Positions 42,512 through 52,098 are shown, numbered from the stretch's first letter. The stretch is 64,000 nucleotides of DNA from an uncultured Lachnospiraceae bacterium (GCA_949471785.1 CASWRE010000004.1:1-64000); one strand, 5' to 3'. Notes: generated by a model not told the origin, from the sequence alone. Translations and numbers: made by a program.

Positions 42512-42541
42512 TTGCACAAAACGGAAAAAAAAGAGTATACT
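42512..42541 (+). promoter_or_regulatory. Candidate promoter before the GIY-YIG gene
   Basis: TTGCAC (42512-42517), 18-base spacer, TATACT (42536-42541), within the 341-base gap after the spoIIQ gene. Confidence 0.45.
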
Positions 42542-42552
42542 ATGGTATAAAG

Positions 42553-42586
42553 CAAACCGTTCAGCTCAGAAGGGATTGAGCGGTTA
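42553..42586. repeat. Dispersed palindrome, copy 3
   Basis: AACCGTTCA and TGAGCGGTT separated by 12 or so bases; same arms as copy 1 but with a longer loop. Confidence 0.5.
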
Positions 42587-42658
42587 CGTATAAAGTAATG
42601 CAGAATGGAAAGTGCCATATTGAAAGCTCGCAATCGAAGATTCTTACAGGAGAAGTTT

Positions 42659-42686
42659 GTAACCGTGTGGCTACCCGGACGGTTAC
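42659..42686. repeat. Dispersed palindrome, copy 4
   Basis: GTAACCGT and ACGGTTAC form a perfect outer stem with inner GG/CC pairing; outer arms identical to copy 1. Confidence 0.5.
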
Positions 42687-42794
42687 AGGAATTCAATATG
42701 GGTGATGTACCATTTTCTTTGTCGATTGCTTTATCATAAATGGGCCGGGCGGAGCCTGATTCCGCCAGGCCTTTACATAGACGGGATGCAAAAG

Positions 42795-43037
42795 ATGAGT
42801 AAAAATTATACGTATATGGTGGAGTGCAGCGATCACACATACTATACGGGCTGGACCAATGACCTGGAAAAGAGGATACGCGCCCACAATGCAGGCAGGG
42901 GGGCCAAATATACGAAGCCCCGCCGCCCGGTGCGGCTGGTGTATTTTGAAGTATTTGGCACAAAGGAAGAGGCTATGCGGCGGGAATGGGAAATCAAGCA
43001 GATGAGCAGGCGCGAAAAGGAGCGCCTGCTGGTCTGA
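42795..43037 (+). CDS. GIY-YIG nuclease domain protein (UPF0213 type)
   Basis: 80 residues: [17 protein letters not shown] carries the family's first two motifs, followed by [14 protein letters not shown] and a conserved Glu in [13 protein letters not shown]. Stand-alone GIY-YIG proteins of this size are common; the DNA or RNA target is unknown. The ATG at 42795 lacks a strong ribosome site; an in-frame ATG nine bases earlier is possible. Confidence 0.85.
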   Translation: MSKNYTYMVECSDHTYYTGWTNDLEKRIRAHNAGRGAKYTKPRRPVRLVYFEVFGTKEEAMRREWEIKQMSRREKERLLV

Positions 43038-43049
43038 ACGGCTATCAGG

Positions 43050-43078
43050 ATTCCACTATTTTTAGTGGGATTTTTTTT
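43050..43078 (+). terminator. Terminator after the GIY-YIG gene
   Basis: ATTCCACTA, loop TTTT, TAGTGGGAT, then a run of T. Confidence 0.85.
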
Positions 43079-43257
43079 GTAAAGAATTGCATATCAAATA
43101 TATTTTTTATATAATTTTCTTGTACGTACAGGGGGTAAATTGCCCCGATAACAGCAAAACGGAAACGGTGTTTTACTGTCAGGCAGGCGTCCGGATACAG
43201 AAAAACATATAATAGTAAATAGCAGTGTCGGAGTGTCAGAATGGATGGGTATGTGTT

Positions 43258-45444
43258 ATGAAAGAAAAGCCAAATAAACACAAAAAGCAGGGGATCTCTT
43301 ATTTGTTTCTCTCTATCTTACTGGTCTTTTGCGTTTTGGGGGCCATTGTGTATACAATATCCCGTGAAATATCTCAAAAAATGTCGGAAGCCGCTATCCA
43401 AAATGTGAGCGAGAGTCTGAATCTGCTTCAGTGTACCATTGAAGCGATCCTGCACAGTGAGATAGAATTTCAAACGCTGATTGCTCAGGAGCTTGCCGGA
43501 CAGGAGGACCCGGAAGAATTCATCCGATCTTATGAGAAAAACCGGATGATGTCGAGGGTATCTCTGATCCTCTCAGGAAAGACGGAGGGACTGTCCAGCA
43601 ACGGGGAAATTTTTACGGAAGAAGAGCTGGATTTTTCGGCGGGCAGAACGGTGGAGGGGCTGCCGGTCTCCCAGTCCTATGTGAATTATATGGGGGCGTG
43701 GGCGTATACGATTAAATGCCCTATTGAGCGGGCCGGGCAGGAGATCGGGACTCTTTATGCCGAATATCTGTACGACGCGATCGATGAATTCCTTCCCAAC
43801 GGGTTTTATAATAAACAGGCAACGCTGTATATCATGGATGCCGGGAGCACGCGGTTTGTATTAAAGCCTAAAGGAATGGGGCAGAGAGACGCCGGACATT
43901 TGAATCTGGCCGATTTCTATCAGGTGAACGATATTCGGGACACAGGGATTATGGCTGAAATAGCCCAGTGCCTGGAAAGCGGGAAGAATGTTCTGTATTA
44001 TCATGATATTTTAGACGAAGAGGCGCTTAATTATGTGTGGCCGGTAAATGGCGGAACCGTTTTTCTGGTAGGCTATGTGCCCGTGGCGGCTATCCAGCGG
44101 GAGGGACAGATTGTCAACCAAAATATATTGTTCGTTGTATTCTCTATGCTAGCGGCATTTTTCCTGTGCATTCTCCTGTACTATTTTAGCTGGAGGCAGC
44201 AGGAAAAAATTCGGAAAGAAAGGGAGAGGGAGAGGAACATCCACAGCCAGCAGCTGGCTGAGGCGTTACGGGCCGCCCAGGTCGCAAGTGAATCAAAAAC
44301 CATGTTTCTGTCCAATATGTCCCATGATATCCGTACGCCCATGAACGCGGTACTCGGGTTTGCCACCCTTTTGGCTGCGGATGCGGAGAATCCGGATAAA
44401 GTGAGGGAATATACCGGCAAAATCATGGCGTCCGGGCAGCATCTCCTTAGTTTGATTAATGATATTCTGGACGTTTCCAAGATCGAGAGCGGTAAGGTCA
44501 TACTTAATTATGAGAAATTTTCTCTTTCGGAAGTGATTGCGTCTGTGGAAGCGATTATCCAGCCTATGGCTCAGACCAGGAAGCAGGAATTCCATCTGGA
44601 GAGAACAGATATCCGGCATGACTGGCTGATCGGGGACGAGACACGGATCAATCAGATTTTGATCAATTTGCTGTCCAATGCCGTAAAATATACGCCGGAG
44701 GGAGGCCGGATCTGGCTGCGTATGATCGGCCTTAAGCAGCGTTCCAGCCAGTACGAGCATATACGGATCGAGGTGGAGGATAACGGCTATGGTATGACGC
44801 CGGAATATCTGGAAAAGATTTTTGACGCTTTTACCAGAGCGGAGAACAGCACGACCAACAAAGTGCAGGGTACCGGACTGGGCATGGCGATTACGAAAAG
44901 TATTGTGGAACTCATGGGCGGCGCCATTGAGGTGTTCAGTGAGGTAGATAAGGGAACCCTTTTCCGGGTAGATGTGGAGCTGCGGATTATGGAGGGGCAG
45001 GAGGCGCCGGAGGCCGGGGAGAGCGGTCCGGAGCCCGAAGAGGACGGCAGCCTGGAGGGCCTGCATTTTCTGGCTGCAGAGGATAATGAGATCAATGCAG
45101 AAATCCTGGAGGAGCTTTTGGAGATCGATGGGGCGTCCTGCATGGTGGTGGAGAACGGCCGTCTGGCGGTAGAGTGTTTCCAACAGGCTGCGGAGGGTGA
45201 ATTTGACGCTATTTTGATGGATGTTCAGATGCCGGTGATGAACGGCCATGACGCTGCCAGAGCGATCCGCGCCCTGGACAGGGCCGACGCGGGGAGCGTG
45301 CCGATCATTGCCATGACGGCGAACGCCTTTTCCGAGGATGAGAAGGCGGCGCTGGCCGCCGGCATGGATGCCCATGTGCCTAAGCCCCTGGATATGCGGA
45401 TCTTAAAAAGGGTTGTCAGACAATATGTAAAAAGAAAGGATTGA
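43258..45444 (+). CDS. Hybrid sensor histidine kinase with receiver domain
   Basis: 728 residues from the ATG at 43258, whose ribosome site is weak. Two transmembrane helices (about residues 13-35 and 285-310) flank an extracellular sensor. A coiled coil leads to the kinase: SNMSHDIRTPMNAVLGF (phospho-acceptor His), NLLSNAVKYTPEGG, VEDNGYGM and GTGLGMAI. The C-terminal receiver has AAEDNEINAEIL and DVQMPVMNGHDAAR with the phospho-acceptor Asp. No Hpt or DNA-binding output domain is present. A solute-binding lipoprotein gene follows two bases after the stop, so that protein may present a ligand to this sensor. Confidence 0.92.
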   Translation: MKEKPNKHKKQGISYLFLSILLVFCVLGAIVYTISREISQKMSEAAIQNVSESLNLLQCTIEAILHSEIEFQTLIAQELAGQEDPEEFIRSYEKNRMMSRVSLILSGKTEGLSSNGEIFTEEELDFSAGRTVEGLPVSQSYVNYMGAWAYTIKCPIERAGQEIGTLYAEYLYDAIDEFLPNGFYNKQATLYIMDAGSTRFVLKPKGMGQRDAGHLNLADFYQVNDIRDTGIMAEIAQCLESGKNVLYYHDILDEEALNYVWPVNGGTVFLVGYVPVAAIQREGQIVNQNILFVVFSMLAAFFLCILLYYFSWRQQEKIRKERERERNIHSQQLAEALRAAQVASESKTMFLSNMSHDIRTPMNAVLGFATLLAADAENPDKVREYTGKIMASGQHLLSLINDILDVSKIESGKVILNYEKFSLSEVIASVEAIIQPMAQTRKQEFHLERTDIRHDWLIGDETRINQILINLLSNAVKYTPEGGRIWLRMIGLKQRSSQYEHIRIEVEDNGYGMTPEYLEKIFDAFTRAENSTTNKVQGTGLGMAITKSIVELMGGAIEVFSEVDKGTLFRVDVELRIMEGQEAPEAGESGPEPEEDGSLEGLHFLAAEDNEINAEILEELLEIDGASCMVVENGRLAVECFQQAAEGEFDAILMDVQMPVMNGHDAARAIRALDRADAGSVPIIAMTANAFSEDEKAALAAGMDAHVPKPLDMRILKRVVRQYVKRKD

Positions 45445-45446
45445 TC

Positions 45447-46775
45447 ATGAAAAGACCGGTAAAAAAAAGACTTCTGGGATGTATGGCTGTATGCCTGACA
45501 GCGTTTCTTGTGCTGTCGATTCCCGGCTGCAAAGGTGAAGAGTCCCCCCACAACCTGATTTCCCGGACCGAGGAGAATGAGCGGGTAGTCAGTATGTTCA
45601 GCCCCATGGAGAAGAGCGGCGAGAACGCTAAAAATGTGGCCAGGAGCGCATCGGATCTGACGATCATGATGGCGGAGGAAGAGCTGGGCGTAACGGTGAC
45701 TTATCAGACCTATACGGCGGAAAACTATCAGGAAAAATCCTATGATGACGTCGCTCTTGAGCGGGCCCGCAATGATATGGATGATCTCTACCTTCTGAAT
45801 CCGGATACGCTTCTGGCTCTGGGCGCAGAGGGAAAACTGGCGGATCTTTCCGGGCTGGACAGCGCCAAAAATCTGCGGGAGATTATTCGGACCGCCAACA
45901 CAGTGAACGGAAAACTGATAGCGATCCCTCAGGAAGTGGTGGCGTATGGCCTGTTTGTTAACGTGGATTTATTTAAGCAATACGATCTTAAGATGCCGGA
46001 GACTCCGGAGGAATTTCTGGAGTGCTGCCGCGTGTTCAAGGAAAACGGGATCGAGACGCCCATCGGCGCCAATCGCTGGTGGCTGGAAACCTTTGTCTTT
46101 GCCCAGGCTTATGCGGATCTGTACAACGGCGGCAGCACAGAGGCGGAGATTGCGGCCCTCAACAGCGGGGAGGCCAAATACAGCGATTATATGCGTCCCG
46201 GTTTTACATTTCTTCAGGAACTTATTGAACGCGGCTATATTGACGCCGGGAAAGCCCGCGTGAGTGAGGCGATAGAGGCGGAAGGGCCGGACTTCCTGGC
46301 GGGAAAGACTCCTATCGTCATGGCCTATTGGGGGGCGGCGAACACAGAGACTGCCTACGGAAAAACGGATTTTGAGATGCAGGTTATCGGATTTCCCAGC
46401 AGCCGGGGACAGATGCCGGTGATGCCCATGATCGGATTTGGCGTCGGCATAGATGCGGAACACAAAGAGGACGCCCTGCGTGTGCTGGATATTATGACCT
46501 CCGACGAGGCGCTTCAAGTATATTCGGAGAAAAACCGCGTCATTTCTCCGTCCAAAAATGTGAAAGTGGATTGCGTTCCCGCTCTCCGGCCTCTCAATGA
46601 CAGGATTGAGGAGGGCGTCTATGTCCTTGGCTCCAATGCGGGGATGAAGATGGAGCAATGGGGCAATACCTGTCAGGTTGTGCGGCAGCTGCTGGACGGC
46701 GCCACGGTGGATGAGTGCATGGCGGCTTTTGACGAGCTTCAGGCGGAAACCCTGAGTGAAAAGCCCGTCGAATAG
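45447..46775 (+). CDS. Extracellular solute-binding lipoprotein
   Basis: 442 residues. The N-terminal signal ends in a lipobox at Cys28 (LVLSIPGC). The body matches family-1-type extracellular sugar-binding proteins (LYLLNPDTLLALGAEGKLADL, PQEVVAYGLFVNVDLF, WWLETFVFAQAYADLY). No permease or ATPase gene is near. Directly downstream of a hybrid sensor kinase gene, it probably serves ligand detection rather than, or as well as, uptake (inference). Ribosome site AAAGGA precedes the ATG. Confidence 0.88.
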   Translation: MKRPVKKRLLGCMAVCLTAFLVLSIPGCKGEESPHNLISRTEENERVVSMFSPMEKSGENAKNVARSASDLTIMMAEEELGVTVTYQTYTAENYQEKSYDDVALERARNDMDDLYLLNPDTLLALGAEGKLADLSGLDSAKNLREIIRTANTVNGKLIAIPQEVVAYGLFVNVDLFKQYDLKMPETPEEFLECCRVFKENGIETPIGANRWWLETFVFAQAYADLYNGGSTEAEIAALNSGEAKYSDYMRPGFTFLQELIERGYIDAGKARVSEAIEAEGPDFLAGKTPIVMAYWGAANTETAYGKTDFEMQVIGFPSSRGQMPVMPMIGFGVGIDAEHKEDALRVLDIMTSDEALQVYSEKNRVISPSKNVKVDCVPALRPLNDRIEEGVYVLGSNAGMKMEQWGNTCQVVRQLLDGATVDECMAAFDELQAETLSEKPVE

Positions 46776-46817
46776 TTTTTTTTCCTCTCGCATACAGGCA
46801 TACCTGTTCTGTAGATG

Positions 46818-46918
46818 AAAAATATCCCCACGGAAATCGGGTGAAAATGCAAAAGCATGCTGCCGGCCGCTTTTATGCATACGGCGGCGCAAGAACCGGA
46901 TTCCTGCGGGGATATTTT
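46818..46918. promoter_or_regulatory. Nested inverted repeats between convergent genes
   Basis: Outer arms AAAATATCCCC (46819-46829) and GGGGATATTTT (46908-46918) enclose an inner TGCAAAAGC/GCTTTTATGCA stem. On the minus strand the outer stem ends in a T-run, so it can terminate the S1-protein transcript; symmetrical ends suit both directions. The size (about 100 bases) is large for a plain terminator. Confidence 0.5.
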
Positions 46919-46963
46919 ATACGGCATCGGAAAAACAGCCCTGACGGCCTCCCGATGAATATT

Positions 46964-47872
46964 TTACAGCTTGATATTCTTGAACAGTGATCCCAGCGAG
47001 GTAGTCAGCGCCTCGGATTTGGGCAACTCATAACTTTCCTCCTCAACGGCCTGGGCCGGCGTTTCAGCCAAGGCTTTCATACTCAGACTGATCTTGCCGT
47101 CTTTGATGGCGGTAACTTTTACCTTTACCTTGTCGCCCACACTTAAAACGGCGTCGGGGGATTTGATCCTTTTTTCGCTGATCTGGGACACATGTACCAT
47201 GCCAGAGAGGCCGTCGCCCATATTGACGAAAGCGCCGTAAGGCTTGATGGTCTCTACCGTACCCTCGGTGACAAAGCCCACCTGTACGTTGGAGATCTTT
47301 CTTTTGCGCTCCTCGTCGCGGGCGGCCCGCAGAACTTCTCTGGCGGACAGGATGAGCCGCTTCTTATCGCGCTCTATGTCGTGGACCTGTACCTGAATGG
47401 TTTTATTCAGATAATCTTCCAGATTTTCAACGTAGTTTAGGGAGAGCTTGGAAGCGGGGATGAATCCGCGGACGCCTTCCACATAGGCGATGACGCCGGC
47501 TTTCACGACGCCTTTCACGACCACGTCCAGAACCGTCTTGTCTTCTTTCAGCTGTTCCAGCTTATCCCAGGCCATCACGTCGTTGGCCAGCACGCGGGAC
47601 AGAAGGATGTGGCCGTGGCCGTCGTCCTTTTTGATTACCGTGGCCGTGACCTCGTCGCCCACGTTCACTTCGTTTTTGGCGAGAAAACCGGGCTCGCGGC
47701 TGTAATCGGCATTGTGGATGATTCCTTCCGTATAATATTTGAGATCCAGGGTGACGTCGTTTTCGTCTACGGCGATGACCGTACCGGTCAGCACATCGCC
47801 TTCCTCCACGGTTTTGAAGGAGTCCTCAATCTCCTGCCGGAAATCATCCATGCTTAAATCTTCAGTACTCAA
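46964..47872 (-). CDS. S1 domain RNA-binding protein (RpsA-like)
   Basis: 302 residues if translation starts at TTG 47872, which has GGAGG eight bases upstream; an ATG at 47887 overlaps that ribosome site and is less likely. There are three S1 domains: GDVLTGTVIAVDENDVTLDL, then a divergent second copy with VVKAGVIAYVEGVRGFIPAS, and a typical third with EGTVETIKPYGAFVNMGDGLSG. It resembles shortened ribosomal protein S1 of clostridia and should bind single-stranded RNA at the ribosome. Confidence 0.85.
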   Translation of the reverse strand: MSTEDLSMDDFRQEIEDSFKTVEEGDVLTGTVIAVDENDVTLDLKYYTEGIIHNADYSREPGFLAKNEVNVGDEVTATVIKKDDGHGHILLSRVLANDVMAWDKLEQLKEDKTVLDVVVKGVVKAGVIAYVEGVRGFIPASKLSLNYVENLEDYLNKTIQVQVHDIERDKKRLILSAREVLRAARDEERKRKISNVQVGFVTEGTVETIKPYGAFVNMGDGLSGMVHVSQISEKRIKSPDAVLSVGDKVKVKVTAIKDGKISLSMKALAETPAQAVEEESYELPKSEALTTSLGSLFKNIKL

Positions 47873-48046
47873 TGTTGTTACCTCCATTTCTGCCCGGGGA
47901 ATTCTATGGCCGGGCCTGCCTGCTTTCTATTGTACCATAAGTTGAAAAAAAATACCCGAAAATTGATTATATTTTTAAAATATGATAACATTAAATTTAA
48001 AAATATATGTCGAGTGAGAAAAAGGGCAGATCAGGGAGGTTATATC

Positions 48047-49693
48047 ATGCAGGAAAAAAGGAAAATATATATACTCGGGCACAAAAATCCGGATACGGAT
48101 TCAATCTGTTCCGCCATTGCCCTGGCCTATCTGAAAAACCGCGCGGGGAAGGATCTGTATGTGCCCAAGCGGGCGGGCCAGATGAATGAGGAGACGGAGT
48201 ATGTGCTGCGCTATTTTCAGGTACAGCCTCCGGATTATCTGCCGGATGTGGGTACCCAGATCAAAGATATGGAGATCCGCAGAATGCCCGGTGCGTCGAA
48301 AGAGATTTCCGTCCGGGAGGCCTGGGAACTGATGCAGGAACGGCAGGCCGTGACGCTGCCGCTGACAGACGGAAAGGGACGTCTGGAGGGTATCATTACG
48401 GTGGGGGATATTACCACCAGTATGATGAATCAGAATCCGAAATCCCTCTCCGAGGCGAAGACGCCCTTTGCCCATATCGCCAGGACATTAAACGGTGAGA
48501 TTGAGGTGGGGGATAAGGAGGCCTGTTTTGAGCGGGGTAAGGTGTTCATCGGCGCGGCAAATCCGGATCTGATGCGCCAGTATATTGAGAGTGGCGACCT
48601 GATCATCCTGGGCAACCGGGCGGAAGACCATCTCTGTGCCGTGGAGATGGGAGCCAGCTGTATCGTAGTGGGCTTAAATGCCCGGGTATCGCCGGTGATC
48701 CATCGTTATGCCGAGGAGATGGGCTGTGTGATCATCCGGACGCCTCACGATACCTATACGATTACCCGGATGATCGCCCTCAGTATGCCCGTGCGGGCTC
48801 TGATGCTGTCCGAGGGGCTGGTGACCTTTCACACCCTGGATTTTACGGAAAAGATCCGCGGCATCATGGGCCAGTACCGCTTCCGGGATTTTCCGGTGCT
48901 GGACAAGCAGGACCGGTATGTGGGCACGATCTCCCGCAGGAATCTTTTGAATATACAGAAAAAGCAGGTGATTCTGGTGGATCACAATGAGCTGTCCCAG
49001 ACTGTGGATAATATCAACGAGGCGGAGATCCTGGAGATCATCGACCACCACAGGATCGGTAATCTGGAGACGGTGCAGCCCATCGCGTTCCGCAACCAGC
49101 CGGTGGGCTGTACGGCCACCATTGTCTGCCAAATGTATGAGGAGCATCAGGTGGAGGTGCCGAAGGATATGGCGGGGCTTCTGTGCGCGGCGATTCTGTC
49201 GGATACACTGATGTTCCGCTCTCCCACATGTACGCCGATGGATCAGGCGGCCGCACGGTCCCTGGCCAAAATCGCGGGAATCGAAGTGGAGGAGTTTGCC
49301 ATGGATATGTTTCGGGCGGGCAGCAATCTGAAATCGAAGACCGCCGAGGAGATTTTTTATCAGGATTTTAAGAAATTTATTGTGGGAGAAGTGACCTTCG
49401 GCGTGGGGCAGATCAGTTCCATGGCGGTGGATGAGCTGAAAATGATCAAAGAGCGTTTGGAACCAAATATGGAGCAGGAGTGCGGCAAGCACGGTATCCA
49501 GATGGTCTTTTTTATGCTGACCAATATTCTGGAGGAAGCCACGGAGCTTCTGTGCTGCGGCGCGGAGGCAGGGACTGTGGTCAGGAATGCTTTCGGCAAA
49601 GAGGTGGTGGATGGGGCGTGTGTGCTGCCGGGGGTTGTATCCCGCAAAAAGCAATTGATTCCGGCTATGATGCGGGTGCTGCAGGAGGCGTAG
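48047..49693 (+). CDS. Manganese-dependent inorganic pyrophosphatase with CBS and DRTGG domains
   Basis: 548 residues from the ATG at 48047 (GGGAGG). The catalytic DHH part is split: GHKNPDTDSICSAI at the N-terminus and EIIDHHRIGN after the insert. The insert carries a CBS pair (about residues 75-130 and 250-300) around a DRTGG domain. C-terminal DHHA2 includes CGKHGIQMVFFM. CBS-PPases hydrolyse pyrophosphate and are regulated by adenine nucleotides. Cytoplasmic. Confidence 0.93.
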   Translation: MQEKRKIYILGHKNPDTDSICSAIALAYLKNRAGKDLYVPKRAGQMNEETEYVLRYFQVQPPDYLPDVGTQIKDMEIRRMPGASKEISVREAWELMQERQAVTLPLTDGKGRLEGIITVGDITTSMMNQNPKSLSEAKTPFAHIARTLNGEIEVGDKEACFERGKVFIGAANPDLMRQYIESGDLIILGNRAEDHLCAVEMGASCIVVGLNARVSPVIHRYAEEMGCVIIRTPHDTYTITRMIALSMPVRALMLSEGLVTFHTLDFTEKIRGIMGQYRFRDFPVLDKQDRYVGTISRRNLLNIQKKQVILVDHNELSQTVDNINEAEILEIIDHHRIGNLETVQPIAFRNQPVGCTATIVCQMYEEHQVEVPKDMAGLLCAAILSDTLMFRSPTCTPMDQAAARSLAKIAGIEVEEFAMDMFRAGSNLKSKTAEEIFYQDFKKFIVGEVTFGVGQISSMAVDELKMIKERLEPNMEQECGKHGIQMVFFMLTNILEEATELLCCGAEAGTVVRNAFGKEVVDGACVLPGVVSRKKQLIPAMMRVLQEA

Positions 49694-49744
49694 GGAGACG
49701 CTTCCGCGGCTGCCCGCGGGAAGATGAGGGAGGTTCTATAGCAG

Positions 49745-50326
49745 ATGGCAAAACAGATTTGGAAACCGGGGAATATGCTGTATCCTCTGCCGGCGGTACT
49801 GGTGACGGTACGGGACAGGGATGGACGGGATAATGTGCTTACGGTGGCCTGGGCGGGAACGGTGTGCACGAATCCGGCCATGCTGTCGATTTCGGTGCGG
49901 CCGGAGAGGTATTCCCATAAGATCTTGTGCGATACTCGGGAATTCGGCGTGAATCTGACCACGGAGGCTTTGGCCTGGGCTACGGATTACTGCGGGGTAA
50001 AATCGGGGCGCGGCGTGGATAAATTCGCGGCGGCAAAGCTGCATAAAAGGGAGGCTGTGCGGATACAGGCTCCCCTGATTGATGAATCTCCCGTCAATAT
50101 CGAGTGCAAAGTAAAGGAAATCCTGCATTTGGGGTCTCACGATCTCTTCCTGGCCAGCGTGGAGACCGTCCATGCCGACGAGCGGTATATGGATAAAAAT
50201 AAAAAATTCGATCTCTCCATGGCCCGGCCGATCGTGTACTCCCATGGGGAATATTTTGCTCTGGGGAAAAAGTGTGGCACGTTCGGTTACAGTGTGCGCC
50301 GGAACAGGAAAAAACAGGGCGAATAA
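49745..50326 (+). CDS. Flavin reductase family protein
   Basis: 193 residues in the FMN-binding split barrel of the flavin reductase family: KPGNMLYPLPAVLVTVRD, TVAWAGTVCTNPAMLSISVRPERYS and EFGVNLTT. It would bind FMN and reduce it with NAD(P)H, or act as an isolated flavoprotein. It follows the pyrophosphatase gene on the same strand; no functional link is obvious. GGGAGG lies 11 bases before the ATG. Confidence 0.88.
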   Translation: MAKQIWKPGNMLYPLPAVLVTVRDRDGRDNVLTVAWAGTVCTNPAMLSISVRPERYSHKILCDTREFGVNLTTEALAWATDYCGVKSGRGVDKFAAAKLHKREAVRIQAPLIDESPVNIECKVKEILHLGSHDLFLASVETVHADERYMDKNKKFDLSMARPIVYSHGEYFALGKKCGTFGYSVRRNRKKQGE

Positions 50327-50404
50327 TCGGTTAATTGGGAGTATATGCCATATATTCAGAAAATTTTAATATATTACATAAATAGTTAAAAAACGTTATA
50401 AACG

Positions 50405-50757
50405 TTGAAAGAATGAAACAAATATGTTACAATACTTTTAATCAATAGGGGAGAGAGAACCTGACGTACAATAGTATGAACAGGATGTTCGTATAATTGT
50501 ATGATGTTGATGGGCAGCGCGTTCCTCCACAGCGATTCGGCCTGTCCGGACTGCTGCTCCGGGATCGGAGAGATACAGAGGGCGGAATCAGTGAAAGGGC
50601 AGAGGGGAGTCTGCCGCTTCATGGAGCTGCTTTGTAACCGTTGATGAGGGGTCAATAGGATTTTTGATGTGGCTGCCCGGTACATGAGCGATGGGCCGGC
50701 TGCATTTCATATGAATATAGATCTCATATTGCATGAGAATAAACCAGAGGTGTGAAA
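50405..50757 (+). promoter_or_regulatory. Promoter and long leader of murA
   Basis: TTGAAA (50405-50410), 17-base spacer, TACAAT (50428-50433). The start codon of murA is at 50758, so the leader would be about 320 bases. It contains several GC-rich stems (for example GGCAGA..TCTGCC near 50598) and one GTAACCGTT arm at about 50635 but no reading frame with a ribosome site. A small RNA or a cis-acting leader is possible; I see no match to a known riboswitch. Confidence 0.4.
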
Positions 50758-52053
50758 ATGGAACAATATGTAATCAGGGGCGGAAATCCGCTTGTTGGTG
50801 AAATTGAGATCGGAGGGGCCAAAAATGCCGCTCTTGCCATTTTATCTGCCGCAATTATGACAGACGAAACTGTGTATATTGAGAATCTTCCCGATGTGCG
50901 GGATACCAATGTGCTGCTGGACGCCATCCAGAAGATCGGAGGCATCGTGGAGAGGGTCAATCGCCATACCGTGCGCATCAACGGCTCCACCATCGGCGAT
51001 TACAGCGTTGATTATGAGTATATTAAGAAAATACGCGCGTCTTATTATCTGTTGGGCGCGTTGCTGGGAAAATATAAAAAGGCGGAGGTGCCGCTGCCGG
51101 GAGGATGCAATATTGGCAGCCGCCCCATTGACCAGCACCTGAAAGGTTTCCGGGCTCTGGGCGCTCAGGTGGATATCCGCCATGGCGCGATCTGTGCCAG
51201 CGCGGAGCAGGGGCTTTTCGGCCGCCATATTTACCTGGATATGGTGTCCGTGGGAGCCACCATCAATATCATGATGGCAGCTTCCATGGCGAACGGTTAC
51301 ACGATTTTGGAAAATGCGGCCAGGGAGCCCCATGTGGTGGACGTGGCCAATTTCCTGAACAGCATGGGGGCAAACATTAAAGGCGCCGGCACGGATGTGA
51401 TCCGTATCCGTGGGGTGGAGAAGCTTCACGCGGCCAATTACATGATTGTGCCGGATATGATCGAGGCCGGTACGTATATGATCGGCGCGGCGGCCACCAA
51501 AGGCGATGTACTGATTAAAAATGTGATTCCCAAGCATCTGGAGGCCATTACGGCCAAGCTGACGGAGATCGGCTGCGAGGTGCAGGAATTTGACGATGCC
51601 ATACGAGTGATCGCGTCCAAACGGCTGCATCGCACGCACGTGAAGACGCTACCCTACCCCGGTTATCCCACGGATATGCAGCCCCAGATTTCCGTGCTGC
51701 TGGCATTGGCCAGAGGTACGAGCATCGTGACAGAGAGCATATTCGAAAACCGGTTTAAGTATGTGGACGAGCTGGCCCGTATGGGCGGCAACGTCAAGGT
51801 GGAGGGCAACACGGCCATCATAGACGGCGTGGAAGGGTTTACTGGAGCCAGAGTCAGCGCGCCGGATCTGCGCGCCGGAGCGGCGCTGGTTATTGCGGGA
51901 CTGGCCGCGGACGGCATCACGGTGGTGGACGATATCACCTATATCCAGAGAGGTTATGAGGATTTTGAGGTGAAGCTGGCCAGTCTGGGCGCCGAGATTC
52001 AGAAAGTGTTCAGCGAGAAGGAAGTACAGAAGTTCCGATATCGGGTAGGATGA
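50758..52053 (+). CDS. murA: UDP-N-acetylglucosamine 1-carboxyvinyltransferase
   Basis: 431 residues. The opening GGNPLVGEIEIGGAKNAALA, the loop PGGCNIGSRPIDQHLKG with the catalytic Cys position (the fosfomycin target) and RASYYLLGALLG are typical. It catalyses the first committed step of peptidoglycan synthesis in the cytoplasm, transferring enolpyruvate to UDP-GlcNAc. The ATG at 50758 has AGAGGTG just upstream. Confidence 0.95.
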   Translation: MEQYVIRGGNPLVGEIEIGGAKNAALAILSAAIMTDETVYIENLPDVRDTNVLLDAIQKIGGIVERVNRHTVRINGSTIGDYSVDYEYIKKIRASYYLLGALLGKYKKAEVPLPGGCNIGSRPIDQHLKGFRALGAQVDIRHGAICASAEQGLFGRHIYLDMVSVGATINIMMAASMANGYTILENAAREPHVVDVANFLNSMGANIKGAGTDVIRIRGVEKLHAANYMIVPDMIEAGTYMIGAAATKGDVLIKNVIPKHLEAITAKLTEIGCEVQEFDDAIRVIASKRLHRTHVKTLPYPGYPTDMQPQISVLLALARGTSIVTESIFENRFKYVDELARMGGNVKVEGNTAIIDGVEGFTGARVSAPDLRAGAALVIAGLAADGITVVDDITYIQRGYEDFEVKLASLGAEIQKVFSEKEVQKFRYRVG

Positions 52054-52058
52054 TATGT

Positions 52059-52098
52059 AAAGCCCTCATGACCGGGTGATCGGTCATGGGGGCTTTTA
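52059..52098. terminator. Bidirectional terminator between murA and glucosidase genes
   Basis: AAAGCCC, CATGACCG and the complementary CGGTCATG, GGGCTTT form the stem; T-rich on the plus strand and A-rich before it, so it can serve both convergent genes. Confidence 0.85.
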
